Shown here: positions 8,349 to 16,751 of the stretch, piece after piece
Layout of the letters: every line of letters begins with the position of its first letter
Position numbering within the stretch: the stretch's first letter is position 1
Assembly: GCA_964422725.1 (NCBI GenBank)
Contig: CAYRCC010000019.1
Location: 1-43,424, forward strand
DNA: 43,424 bases
Source of the DNA: CAKSNH01 sp964422725
GTDB taxonomy: Bacteria > Bacillota > Clostridia > UBA1381
Reading direction: 5' to 3'
Program-made: the position numbers and the translations under genes
The notes under the pieces: model-generated
The model's database searches: none
Told to the model about the DNA's origin: nothing
Seen by the model: the letters and a program-made list of their open reading frames with translations, nothing else

Positions 8349-9383
8349 ATGGACGAAAACGGCAAAATTGATTTAAAGGATTTGAGCTTTGGTGAGCTTG
8401 AAGAGTTTTTGACGGAGTACGGTGAGCCGAAATTCCGCGCAAAACAGATTTTTTCGTGGTTGCATACTCCCGTTGAGAGCTTTGATGAAATGACAAATGT
8501 TTCAAAGTCTACACGCGAAAAGCTGTCAAAGGTGAGCTTTGTCAGCAGACTTAAAATACGCGAAAAATATGTTTCAAAAATTGACGGGACTGTTAAGTAT
8601 TTGTTTGAGCTTGAGGACGGTAACTGTATCGAAAGCGTTATAATGCGCTATAAACACGGTATCACGATTTGCATATCGTCACAGGTGGGCTGTCGTATGG
8701 GGTGTCGGTTCTGCGCCTCTACAATAGGCGGCTTATATCGCAGTCTTACGGCGGGGGAAATACTGAATCAGGTGCTGTTTGCACAAAAGGATATCGGTGA
8801 ACGGATAAGCAATATTGTTATGATGGGTATCGGTGAGCCGCTTGATAATTATGATAATGTTATACGGTTTTTGCGCAATGTAAATGATGAACACGGAATA
8901 AATATAGGCTATCGGCATATTTCGCTGTCGACGAGCGGTGTAGTGGATAAAATTTACAAGCTGGCGGAGGAAAATATGCCGATTACGCTGTCGGTTTCGC
9001 TTCATGCGCCGAATAACGAAATACGCAGCTCCATAATGCCGGTAAACAATAAATATCCGGTTGAGGTACTGCTTAAAGCGTGCAGAGATTATATAAAAGT
9101 GACAACGCGCCGGATAAGCTTTGAATATTTGCTGATAAGCGGAGTTAATGATTCTTACGAAAATGCAAAAGAACTTGCCGCAATATTAAAAGGAATGTTG
9201 TGTCACGTTAATTTGATACCTGTAAATAAGGTTGAGGAAAGAGAATATGTAAAGAGCAGTGGTGAAAATATACGAAAATTTCAAAAAACACTGCAAGACT
9301 TTGGTATAAATGCAACAGTAAGACGGGAATTGGGCAGTGATATAAGTGCTTCCTGTGGACAATTGAGAAAAAAAGTATTATAA
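8349..9383 (+). CDS. rlmN: Dual-specificity RNA methyltransferase RlmN
   Basis: A 344-residue radical SAM enzyme that makes 2-methyladenosine at A2503 of 23S rRNA and at A37 of some tRNAs. The iron-sulfur cysteines are C115, C119 and C122 (CRMGCRFC). The two further cysteines needed by the ping-pong mechanism are C108 (TICISSQ) and C336 (SCGQL), matching C118 and C355 of the E. coli enzyme. It is tightly coupled to rsmB, so rRNA methylation genes are co-expressed. A promoter for the next genes lies inside its last 30 bases. Confidence 0.97.
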   Translation: MDENGKIDLKDLSFGELEEFLTEYGEPKFRAKQIFSWLHTPVESFDEMTNVSKSTREKLSKVSFVSRLKIREKYVSKIDGTVKYLFELEDGNCIESVIMRYKHGITICISSQVGCRMGCRFCASTIGGLYRSLTAGEILNQVLFAQKDIGERISNIVMMGIGEPLDNYDNVIRFLRNVNDEHGINIGYRHISLSTSGVVDKIYKLAEENMPITLSVSLHAPNNEIRSSIMPVNNKYPVEVLLKACRDYIKVTTRRISFEYLLISGVNDSYENAKELAAILKGMLCHVNLIPVNKVEEREYVKSSGENIRKFQKTLQDFGINATVRRELGSDISASCGQLRKKVL

Positions 9384-9384
9384 T
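9356..9384 (+). promoter_or_regulatory. Promoter for stp-prkC inside the end of rlmN
   Basis: TGGACA (9356-9361), a 17-bp spacer and TATAAT (9379-9384), overlapping the rlmN stop codon. The expected start point is near 9391, about 30 bases before the stp start codon. It would allow the phosphatase-kinase pair and the downstream genes to be expressed on their own. Confidence 0.65.
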
Positions 9385-9420
9385 AGCCATAGGGCATCTG
9401 AATAAGCGAGGTGAAACAGT

Positions 9421-10146
9421 GTGACAGCGGTTGGAAAGACTGATATAGGGAAAAAACGTGAGATTAATGAGGACAGCTTTTTTGTGTACTGTGATGATGA
9501 ACGAATTTTATGCGGATGTGTGGCTGACGGTATGGGCGGTCATGCGTGCGGCGAAGTTGCAAGCAAAATGGCGGTTGATATTATAGAGCAATGTGTAAAA
9601 AACGATATAAATTGTGATATGGATTATGTTGAATTCGGCGAAACCGTGCGCAAAGGGTTTGTGGAGGCGAATTATCGCATTTACAGGTATGCACAGGAGA
9701 ACGGTTTTTTGAATAATATGGGCAATACCGCTACATTTGCGGCAATTTATCGGGATAAACTTATTACGGTGCATATAGGTGACAGCAGAGTTTATGCAAT
9801 AGATGACGGTATAGTACAGATAACCAAGGACCATTCGTATGTTCAGGAGCTTGTTTTGCGCGGTGAAATTACGCCGGAGGAGGCGGCAAAGCACCCTCAG
9901 AAAAACTACATAACGCGTGCAATGGGTATAGAGGGGAATGTTAAGGTTGATGTCGGTATAATGCAGTACAGCGGCGAAAGTGTGCTGATATGCAGTGACG
10001 GTCTTACAAATATGCTGACTGATGATGAGATTTTTGAAATTGTTTCGGAGAATACGGATTTACGGTGTTGTGCAGATGAACTGGTGTGCCGTGCCAATAA
10101 AAAGGGCGGTACGGATAATATAACGGCAGTAATGCTGAAAAAATGA
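9421..10146 (+). CDS. stp: PPM-family serine/threonine protein phosphatase
   Basis: A 241-residue PP2C-type phosphatase, counterpart of Bacillus PrpC, which removes phosphate from proteins phosphorylated by PrkC. The motifs run in order: REINEDSF (13-20), VADGMGGHACGEVAS (34-48), GDSRVY (120-125), SDGLTNML (192-199) and GGTDNIT (229-235). Metal ligands D36, D193 and D232 are all kept. There is no signal peptide, so it acts in the cytoplasm. The start is GTG 9421 after a GAGGTGAAAC ribosome site. It is followed 21 bases later by its partner kinase. Confidence 0.95.
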   Translation: MTAVGKTDIGKKREINEDSFFVYCDDERILCGCVADGMGGHACGEVASKMAVDIIEQCVKNDINCDMDYVEFGETVRKGFVEANYRIYRYAQENGFLNNMGNTATFAAIYRDKLITVHIGDSRVYAIDDGIVQITKDHSYVQELVLRGEITPEEAAKHPQKNYITRAMGIEGNVKVDVGIMQYSGESVLICSDGLTNMLTDDEIFEIVSENTDLRCCADELVCRANKKGGTDNITAVMLKK

Positions 10147-10167
10147 TAAACGGAAAGTAGGGTTAGA

Positions 10168-12189
10168 ATGGACGGCGGAAATTTGATTGGAAAATTTTTC
10201 GGAAACAGATATGAAATATTAGAAAAAATAGGTACCGGAGGTATGGCAACCGTATATAAGGCAAAATGTCATTTGTTAAATCGGTTTGTGGCGATAAAGG
10301 TTTTGCGCGAGGAGCTGAGAAGTGACGATGAAATTGTAAAGAAGTTTCACGTAGAGTCGCAGTCGGCGGCAAGCCTGTCACATCATAATATAGTATCTAT
10401 ATATGATGTGGGTGAAGAAAACGGTATCAGTTATATTGTTATGGAGTTTGTTGACGGTATCACACTTAAAGAATATATAAAACAAAAGGGTGAGCTTAAT
10501 TGGGAGGAAGCGTGCAGAATTGCACAGAGCATATGCTCGGCACTCGAACACGCACACGCAAAGCATATAATTCACAGGGACATAAAACCGCACAACATTC
10601 TGATAACTCGCGATAACACCGTAAAGGTTACGGATTTCGGAATTGCAAGAGCGGTAAGCTCGGAAACGCTGGTAGCGGGCAGTGCGGCGCTCGGGTCGGT
10701 ACACTATATTTCGCCGGAACAGGCAAGAGGCGGTTATACCGATGTGCGGTCGGACATATATTCTATGGGAATAGTGCTTTATGAGATGCTTACCGGCAGA
10801 CTGCCGTTTGTGGGTGAAAACCCTGTGTCGGTGGCACTTATGCACATAGAAAAAATGCCTGAAAACGTGAAAATAGTAAATCCTGATATACCTGAAAATG
10901 TGGCGGCGATTGTTATGAAAGCCATAAGTAAGGAACAGCACGCGAGATATCAAAGTGCCGCGGATATGGAGGCGGATTTAAGGCGCGTACTCGGTACAGC
11001 CGCCGACGATGCCGAGATGACTACGGGAGATATTGTGCAGAAAATTATTACGCAGGGCAGTGAGGACGGAGGCGGTAATGTGGCTAAAAAAGGAAAGAAA
11101 AGACAGAAAACCGAACAGGAGAAAAAAGAGGACAGACTGGCGGTTATTTTTGCTGTTATAACGTTGGTTATAATAGTTGCTATCGGTACGGGAACGTATT
11201 TGTTTATCAGAGGCGGCGCAAGAGAGGTTATAGTACCGGATTTGCTTAATCTGACCGTTGAGGAGGCTGAGAAAAAAGTCGAGGGAACGGAATTTACGAT
11301 TGCCGAGAAGTATGAAGAAAAGGAATCTGACGAGGTTGAAAAAGGACATATTATCTCGCAGGACCCGGGCGCAAACAAGTCTGTAAAGAAGAATACGCAA
11401 ATCACATTAGTCGTAAGCAAGGGTAAGGGCGGCGATGAGGACGATGAGGAAATAAAAGTTCCCGATGTGGTTGAGCTTGATTATGATGCGGCGGTGAAAG
11501 CACTGAAGGAAAAGGGATTGAAAGCCGAAAAGAAGGAAGAAGCGAGCGACAGCGTTGCGGAGGGTTCTGTTATTCGTCAAGACCCTGAGGAGGGTGAAAA
11601 GGCAAATAAGAACGATACCGTAAAATTGTATGTGAGTATCGGTTCAAAAGAGAAGTATATAGTGCCGAATCTTGAAGGCAATACAAGAACAAAAGCCGAA
11701 AGTGCGTTAAAGGCGGCCGGGCTGCAGCTTGGAAGTGTTTCAAAAGAGAAGTCCAATAAACCCGAGGGTACTGTAATCAGCCAAAATCCGTCAAAGGACA
11801 GCGAAGTTTCCAAAAACTCTTTTGTAAACATTGTGCTTAGCGAGGGAGCGGAAACAGCACCGGAAACGACAAAAACACCGGAAAGTAACACTTCGGCGGC
11901 AGGCGGTCAGACAGGCGGCGGCTCGGGTACAACCGCGTCGGTGCAGAAAACTCCTACTCCGACAGTCGCGCCTATCAAAAAGCAAAAGGTTTTGACTATT
12001 GTATTTCCGGAAACCGTCGGTGAAACGGTAAACGTTAAGGTTGTGGCGAACGGAAAGGTTATTCATAATCAGGACCACAGCAAATCGGAGGCAGGTACAA
12101 GGATACCGGTTGAGGGCAGTAAAAACGCTGAAGTCGAGATTTACCTTGACGGCGTTTTAACCGAGAAAAAGACAATCAGCTTTGATTGA
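10168..12189 (+). CDS. prkC: Ser/Thr protein kinase PrkC/PknB with three PASTA domains
   Basis: A 673-residue membrane kinase that senses cell-wall fragments outside the cell and phosphorylates proteins inside. The kinase domain spans about 14-275: glycine loop GTGGMA, lysine K44, HRD 136-138 and DFG 156-158. A basic linker precedes one membrane helix (about 324-347). Outside are three PASTA repeats at about 353-418, 428-492 and 496-560, then a Thr/Pro-rich linker and a beta-rich C-terminal domain (about 606-673) that I do not recognise by name. It starts at ATG 10168. rsgA follows at once, as in Bacillus, where RsgA is a kinase target. Confidence 0.96.
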   Translation: MDGGNLIGKFFGNRYEILEKIGTGGMATVYKAKCHLLNRFVAIKVLREELRSDDEIVKKFHVESQSAASLSHHNIVSIYDVGEENGISYIVMEFVDGITLKEYIKQKGELNWEEACRIAQSICSALEHAHAKHIIHRDIKPHNILITRDNTVKVTDFGIARAVSSETLVAGSAALGSVHYISPEQARGGYTDVRSDIYSMGIVLYEMLTGRLPFVGENPVSVALMHIEKMPENVKIVNPDIPENVAAIVMKAISKEQHARYQSAADMEADLRRVLGTAADDAEMTTGDIVQKIITQGSEDGGGNVAKKGKKRQKTEQEKKEDRLAVIFAVITLVIIVAIGTGTYLFIRGGAREVIVPDLLNLTVEEAEKKVEGTEFTIAEKYEEKESDEVEKGHIISQDPGANKSVKKNTQITLVVSKGKGGDEDDEEIKVPDVVELDYDAAVKALKEKGLKAEKKEEASDSVAEGSVIRQDPEEGEKANKNDTVKLYVSIGSKEKYIVPNLEGNTRTKAESALKAAGLQLGSVSKEKSNKPEGTVISQNPSKDSEVSKNSFVNIVLSEGAETAPETTKTPESNTSAAGGQTGGGSGTTASVQKTPTPTVAPIKKQKVLTIVFPETVGETVNVKVVANGKVIHNQDHSKSEAGTRIPVEGSKNAEVEIYLDGVLTEKKTISFD

Positions 12190-12203
12190 TGGGAGTAATA
12201 AAT

Positions 12204-13073
12204 TTGGAAGGAATTATCGTGAAAGGAATAGGCGGATTCTATTATGTAAAGTCCGCCGATGCGGTTGTGTACGAATGTAAAGCCAGAGGTGTTTTCCGTA
12301 AGAAAAAGGTTGTTCCGATGATTGGCGACAGGGTAAGAATCGAGGTAAAAAACGCAAAAGGCAGTATTGCGGAAATTTTAAAGCGCACAACCGTGCTTGT
12401 CCGTCCGCCGGTTGCAAATGTGGACACTTTGGTGATTGTTGTTGCGGCGGCAGCGCCCGACCCTAATTTACAGCTTGTTGACAAAATGCTTGTCAATGCA
12501 CATTTGGCAGGCATAGAACCCGTAATCTGCATAAACAAGACTGATATTGATATGCGTGATGATTTGTACGACATATATTCAAAAGCCGGCTATAAGGTAA
12601 TGCGTACCTGCGCGGAAAAGAACGAGGGTATCGAGGAGCTTTCGGAGTATATTAAGGGAAGAGTCAGCGCATTTGCCGGACTTTCGGGAGTGGGTAAGTC
12701 CAGCATATTAAGGCGTATTACGGGTATGGAGCTTGAAACGGGAGCGGTTAGCGAAAAGATACAGCGCGGCAGACATACAACGCGCCACGTTGAACTTTTG
12801 GAGCTTAAATGCGGCGGTTTTGTATTGGACACACCCGGGTTCGGCTCGCTTGAAACGGAAATTATAAAAACAGGCGAATTGCAGCACTGTTTTCCTGAAA
12901 TGGACAGAGTTGCCGGAATGTGCAAATTTCGCGGTTGCTCGCATATAAACGAGCCGGAATGTGCGGTAAAGCGTGCGCTTGAAAACGGCGATGTTGCGCA
13001 GAGCAGATATGAAAGCTATAAGGAAATATATGAAGTTTTAAAAAGTGTAAAAGAATGGGAGATACAGAATTAA
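12204..13073 (+). CDS. rsgA: Ribosome small-subunit GTPase RsgA
   Basis: A 289-residue circularly permuted GTPase that checks late 30S ribosome assembly. An N-terminal OB domain is followed by the G motifs in permuted order: NKTD (G4), GLSGVGKSS (G1) and DTPGFG (G3). A C-terminal zinc-binding segment contains CKFRGCSHINEPEC. I chose TTG 12204 because it gives the family N-terminus MEGIIVKGIGGFYYV and lies 8 bases after GGGAG (12191-12195). In-frame TTG 12186 and ATG 12189 would extend it by five or six residues with no ribosome site. Confidence 0.94.
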   Translation: MEGIIVKGIGGFYYVKSADAVVYECKARGVFRKKKVVPMIGDRVRIEVKNAKGSIAEILKRTTVLVRPPVANVDTLVIVVAAAAPDPNLQLVDKMLVNAHLAGIEPVICINKTDIDMRDDLYDIYSKAGYKVMRTCAEKNEGIEELSEYIKGRVSAFAGLSGVGKSSILRRITGMELETGAVSEKIQRGRHTTRHVELLELKCGGFVLDTPGFGSLETEIIKTGELQHCFPEMDRVAGMCKFRGCSHINEPECAVKRALENGDVAQSRYESYKEIYEVLKSVKEWEIQN

Positions 13074-13077
13074 AATT

Positions 13078-13752
13078 ATGGATAAAAAAATGATATTGTC
13101 ACCGTCAATTCTGTCGGCGGATTTCGGAATATTGAAAGAACAGGTAATCGAGGCTGAAAACGCAGGTGCGCAGTGGCTGCACCTTGATGTTATGGACGGA
13201 CGTTTTGTTCCGAATATCAGCTTCGGAATACCTGTTATAAGCTCGCTCAGAAAATATACCGATATGTTCTTTGATGCGCATTTGATGANNNNNNNNNNGA
13301 TTGAGAACCCCGAAAGATATATTGAAGATTTTGCAAATTCCGGAGCGGATATTATCACATTTCACGCCGAGGCAACCGAGGATATCCGAAAATGTATAGA
13401 GTTGGTGCGTTCGTTTGACGTTAAAGTCGGGATTGCTGTAAATCCCGATACGGAGATTGAAATTATAGAGCCGTATTTGGATATGATTGATATGGTACTT
13501 GTAATGAGTGTTTATCCGGGATTCGGCGGCCAGAAATATATTGAGTCGGTCAACGAAAAGATAAGATATTTAAAACACGCAAAGGGTGAAGATATTTATA
13601 TTGAAGTTGACGGCGGAATAAAAGCGGAAAACATAGCGGAAGTTTTAGAGTGCGGCGCGAACGTTATTGTTGCCGGTTCGGCGGTGTTTAACGGTAATAT
13701 CACAAAATCCGTAAACGAATTGTATAAGGCGGCGGAAAAATGCGTGCGGTAA
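13078..13752 (+). CDS. rpe: Ribulose-phosphate 3-epimerase (contains assembly gap)
   Basis: A TIM-barrel enzyme of the pentose phosphate pathway that interconverts ribulose 5-phosphate and xylulose 5-phosphate. Metal and active-site residues are visible in LHLDVMDGRFVPN (H35, D37), in AHLM (H68) and in EVDGGI. Ten Ns at 13289-13298 put four unknown residues between HLM and IENPERY. In family members these two pieces are directly joined, so the true protein is probably 220 residues. The frame stays open across the gap. It starts 4 bases after rsgA and overlaps thiN by 13 bases. Confidence 0.93.
   Translation: MDKKMILSPSILSADFGILKEQVIEAENAGAQWLHLDVMDGRFVPNISFGIPVISSLRKYTDMFFDAHLMXXXXIENPERYIEDFANSGADIITFHAEATEDIRKCIELVRSFDVKVGIAVNPDTEIEIIEPYLDMIDMVLVMSVYPGFGGQKYIESVNEKIRYLKHAKGEDIYIEVDGGIKAENIAEVLECGANVIVAGSAVFNGNITKSVNELYKAAEKCVR
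13289..13298. other. Ten-N assembly gap, probably spurious
   Basis: Ten Ns interrupt rpe. The left flank ends ...TTGATGA and the right flank begins GATTGAG. If the two flanks overlap by their shared GA, the merged sequence reads cat-ttg-atg-att-gag-aac (HLMIEN), exactly what the protein family expects. The real gap is therefore probably negative by two bases, and 12 bases should be removed. Confidence 0.85.
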
Positions 13753-14357
13753 TTATCGGCGGCGGCAGTTTTGACGATGTGGATTTTTACCGCTTGACCG
13801 TTTCAGATGATGATTTTGTAATATGCGCGGACAGCGGATATGATTTTGCGGTTTCGGCAGGAATAGTGCCCGATGTTGTAATAGGCGATTTGGATTCCGT
13901 AAAAAGTGCGGATATAAACGCAAGGGTTATAAAATACCCTGCGCGCAAAGATGCCACTGACGGTGAAATCGCGGTTGACTACGCAATTAAAAACGGATAC
14001 GACGAGATTGTAATGCTTGGTTTTATCGGCGTGAGAATGGATCATACGCTTGCAAATATATCGTTTCTGAAAAAAATCAAAAAAGCCGGAGCATTGGGAG
14101 TTATTAAGAATTGCCGAAACGAAATCAGGATTTTGGAGGACGAAATAGTCCTTAACGGCGAAAAAGGAGATTTGGTTTCGATAATTCCGGTTACCGATAC
14201 GGTGTGCGGAGTGACTACGCTGAATTTGGAGTATCCGCTTAACGGTGAGAATTTGTATTACGGCGAAAGCCGCGGAGTGAGCAATGTTATGCTTGGCACA
14301 AGCTGTACGATAAAAGCGGAAAACGGCTGTGCATTGGTTATAAAGAGCAGAGATTAA
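13740..14357 (+). CDS. thiN: Thiamine pyrophosphokinase
   Basis: A 205-residue enzyme that transfers pyrophosphate from ATP to thiamine, giving thiamine diphosphate. The N-terminal domain has MRAVIIGGGSF, CADSGYDFA and the metal-binding IGDLDSV (residues 48-54), then ATDGEIAVDYAI and LGFIGVRMDHTLANI, all typical. It starts inside the end of rpe (13-base overlap), matching the conserved Firmicutes order prkC-rsgA-rpe-thiN. No riboswitch for thiamine diphosphate is visible upstream, as expected for an internal operon gene. Confidence 0.93.
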   Translation: MRAVIIGGGSFDDVDFYRLTVSDDDFVICADSGYDFAVSAGIVPDVVIGDLDSVKSADINARVIKYPARKDATDGEIAVDYAIKNGYDEIVMLGFIGVRMDHTLANISFLKKIKKAGALGVIKNCRNEIRILEDEIVLNGEKGDLVSIIPVTDTVCGVTTLNLEYPLNGENLYYGESRGVSNVMLGTSCTIKAENGCALVIKSRD

Positions 14358-14386
14358 GTGTGATTTGGAAGGAAAATGATTGATTT

Positions 14387-15523
14387 ATGATATATATGGA
14401 TAACGCCGCTACAACAAAACCGTCGGCGGCGGCAGTAAAGGCAATGCTTGAGGCGGCTGAAAATTTCGGCAATCCGTCGTCGCTGCACAGGCTTGGAATT
14501 GACGGCGAAAAAATCATTAAAAAGAGCAAGTCGGCAATTGCGTCAATACTCGGTGTTGACGCAAAAAATATATATTTTACTTCCGGAGGAACGGAGGCGA
14601 ACAATACCGCAATAATAGGTTATGCACTTGCAAATTCCGCAAAGGGCAGGCATTTGGTTACAAGCAGAATAGAGCATCCGTCGGTGCTTTCGGCGTTTGA
14701 AAGACTTGAGGAGCTTGGGTTTGAGGTGTCTTATGTTGATGTCGAGCCCGGCGGTGTGATTTGTACGGACAAATTTGAAAAGGCACTTCGCAAAGATACG
14801 ATTTTAGTGAGTATTATGCACATAAACAATGAAACCGGAATGGTACAGCCTGTGGATAAGCTGAAGAGTATTATGAAAGAGAAAAGTCCGAGAGCGGTAT
14901 TGCATATTGATGCGGTGCAGTCTTTCTGCAAAACTTCGGTTAAGCCTAAAAGATGGGGTGCGGATATGGTCAGTATGAGTGCGCATAAAATTCACGGTAT
15001 AAAGGGCTGCGGTGCATTGTATGCGGAAAATGTACAGCTTAAACCGCTGATTGTCGGCGGAGGACAGCAGGGCGGTGTCCGTTCGGGAACCGAGAATGTG
15101 GTCGGAATTGCGGCGTTCGGTGCGGCGGCGGCTGAGGCGGATATCGAAAAGAACCGTGAAACAATGCTGATGCTCAGAAATTATATGAAAAATGCCGTTA
15201 TGAGCAGTATAGATAATATTGTGATAAACGGTGATGATGAATATGCCGGAGGTTCGGTGCTTAATATATCGTTTTTGGGAACGCGTGCGGAGATTGTTTT
15301 ACATTCTCTTGAGGCTAAGGGAATATATGTTTCCACAGGCTCGGCGTGTTCATCACACAAGCCTATGCCGAGCCACGTTTTGACGAGTATGGGCAAAAGC
15401 AAAAAGGAAATAGAGGGTGCGGTGCGGTTCAGTCTTGGTGAAGAACTGACAACAGACGATATTGACGAATGTGTGAGGGTACTGAAAAGTGAGGTTGCAC
15501 AGATAAGAAAATATGTGAGATAG
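14387..15523 (+). CDS. Cysteine desulfurase (NifS/IscS type)
   Basis: A 378-residue PLP enzyme that takes sulfur from cysteine as an enzyme-bound persulfide. The N-terminus MIYMDNAATT, the GGTEANN loop (67-73), the PLP lysine K201 in SAHKIHG and the catalytic C321 in STGSACSSHKP are all present. Its placement 28 bases before thiI suggests that it is the sulfur donor for 4-thiouridine in tRNA, like NifZ of Bacillus (inference). It starts at ATG 14387, downstream of a GGAAGGAAAA site. Confidence 0.93.
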   Translation: MIYMDNAATTKPSAAAVKAMLEAAENFGNPSSLHRLGIDGEKIIKKSKSAIASILGVDAKNIYFTSGGTEANNTAIIGYALANSAKGRHLVTSRIEHPSVLSAFERLEELGFEVSYVDVEPGGVICTDKFEKALRKDTILVSIMHINNETGMVQPVDKLKSIMKEKSPRAVLHIDAVQSFCKTSVKPKRWGADMVSMSAHKIHGIKGCGALYAENVQLKPLIVGGGQQGGVRSGTENVVGIAAFGAAAAEADIEKNRETMLMLRNYMKNAVMSSIDNIVINGDDEYAGGSVLNISFLGTRAEIVLHSLEAKGIYVSTGSACSSHKPMPSHVLTSMGKSKKEIEGAVRFSLGEELTTDDIDECVRVLKSEVAQIRKYVR

Positions 15524-15551
15524 GCATAATTTTGTACGGAAAGGGAAAAAT

Positions 15552-16736
15552 ATGAGGGAAATTATTATTGCAAAATGCGGCGAGGTTATACTAAAGGGTA
15601 TGAACAGACCGGTGTTTGAGAGGGTGTTGGTCAATAACATTAAAAACGCACTCAGGAACTTTGAAAACGTAAAGGTGTATGTGGCGCAGGCGACTGTGTA
15701 TATCGAGCCTGACGATTCGCAGATTATAGATTTGCTGCTGGAGCGTGTGTCGAAGATATTCGGAGTCGTTTCCATCGCGAGGGTGGGTGTGTGCGAAAAG
15801 AACATAGAGGATATTGAAAAATTTGCACTTGAATATTGTGCACACCGTTTGACGGACGGCACTGCATTTAAGGTTGAGGCAAAGCGTGCCGACAAACGTT
15901 TTGCGCTCACTACACCGGAAATTTGCGCCAAAGTGGGAGCGTACATTCTGAAAAACAGAAACGGACTGAAAGTAGATGTTCATACTCCCGATGTGCGCGT
16001 AAGGGTTGAAGTGCGCGATTATGCGGCTTATGTTTACTGTATGGAGGATAAAATAGCCGGTCAGGGCGGTATGCCGCTCGGAACGGGTAACCGCGCCACA
16101 TTGCTTTTGTCGGGCGGAATAGACAGTCCGGTTGCGGGTCATATGATTGCAAAGCGAGGGGTGGAAATTGATGCGGTTAATTTTTTCAGTTACCCGTATA
16201 CAAGTGAAAGAGCAAAAGAAAAGGTTATCGAGCTTGCACAGATTTTGTCACAGTATACGTCAAAAATAAATCTGCATATAGTACCGTTTACGGAAATTCA
16301 GCTTGCAATACGCGATAACTGTCCCGATGAACATTTAACACTTATTATGCGCAGATTTATGATGCGGATAGCCGAACGTATTGCAAAGAAAAATAAGTCG
16401 GCGGCACTGATTACGGGTGAGAGTGTCGGACAGGTTGCAAGTCAGACAATTGCGGCGTTAAACGTTACAAATTCGGTGTGCGAGATGCCTGTGCTTCGAC
16501 CGCTTATCGGTATGGATAAGGAGGAGATTATTGTACGCGCGAGGGAAATAGGCACGTTCGATACGTCAATACTTCCGTATGAGGACTGCTGTACAGTATT
16601 CACGCCGAAACACCCGACAACAAATCCTAAATTGGAATCGGTTGTAAAGACGGAGAGCGTACTCAATGTCGAGGAACTTATTGATGCGGCTATGCAGGGG
16701 ATAGAAACGATAACGGTGTATCCGGCGGCTGAATAA
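15552..16736 (+). CDS. thiI: tRNA 4-thiouridine synthase ThiI
   Basis: A 394-residue enzyme that puts sulfur on U8 of tRNA. An N-terminal ferredoxin-like region and a THUMP domain (about 60-165) bind tRNA; the adenylating PP-loop is SGGIDSP at 187-193. The C-terminal part carries EDCCTVFTPKHP, containing the cysteine equivalent to E. coli C344. It ends near there: the rhodanese domain of the E. coli enzyme is absent, as in Bacillus, so sulfur must come directly from a desulfurase such as its upstream neighbour. Confidence 0.95.
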   Translation: MREIIIAKCGEVILKGMNRPVFERVLVNNIKNALRNFENVKVYVAQATVYIEPDDSQIIDLLLERVSKIFGVVSIARVGVCEKNIEDIEKFALEYCAHRLTDGTAFKVEAKRADKRFALTTPEICAKVGAYILKNRNGLKVDVHTPDVRVRVEVRDYAAYVYCMEDKIAGQGGMPLGTGNRATLLLSGGIDSPVAGHMIAKRGVEIDAVNFFSYPYTSERAKEKVIELAQILSQYTSKINLHIVPFTEIQLAIRDNCPDEHLTLIMRRFMMRIAERIAKKNKSAALITGESVGQVASQTIAALNVTNSVCEMPVLRPLIGMDKEEIIVRAREIGTFDTSILPYEDCCTVFTPKHPTTNPKLESVVKTESVLNVEELIDAAMQGIETITVYPAAE

Positions 16737-16751
16737 GTGGAGGTTGATTTT

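Noticed and set aside
13740..14386. A thiamine diphosphate riboswitch near thiN, or other known riboswitch in the window
   Set aside because: thiN starts inside rpe, leaving no leader, and no known riboswitch core is recognisable in the other spacers.
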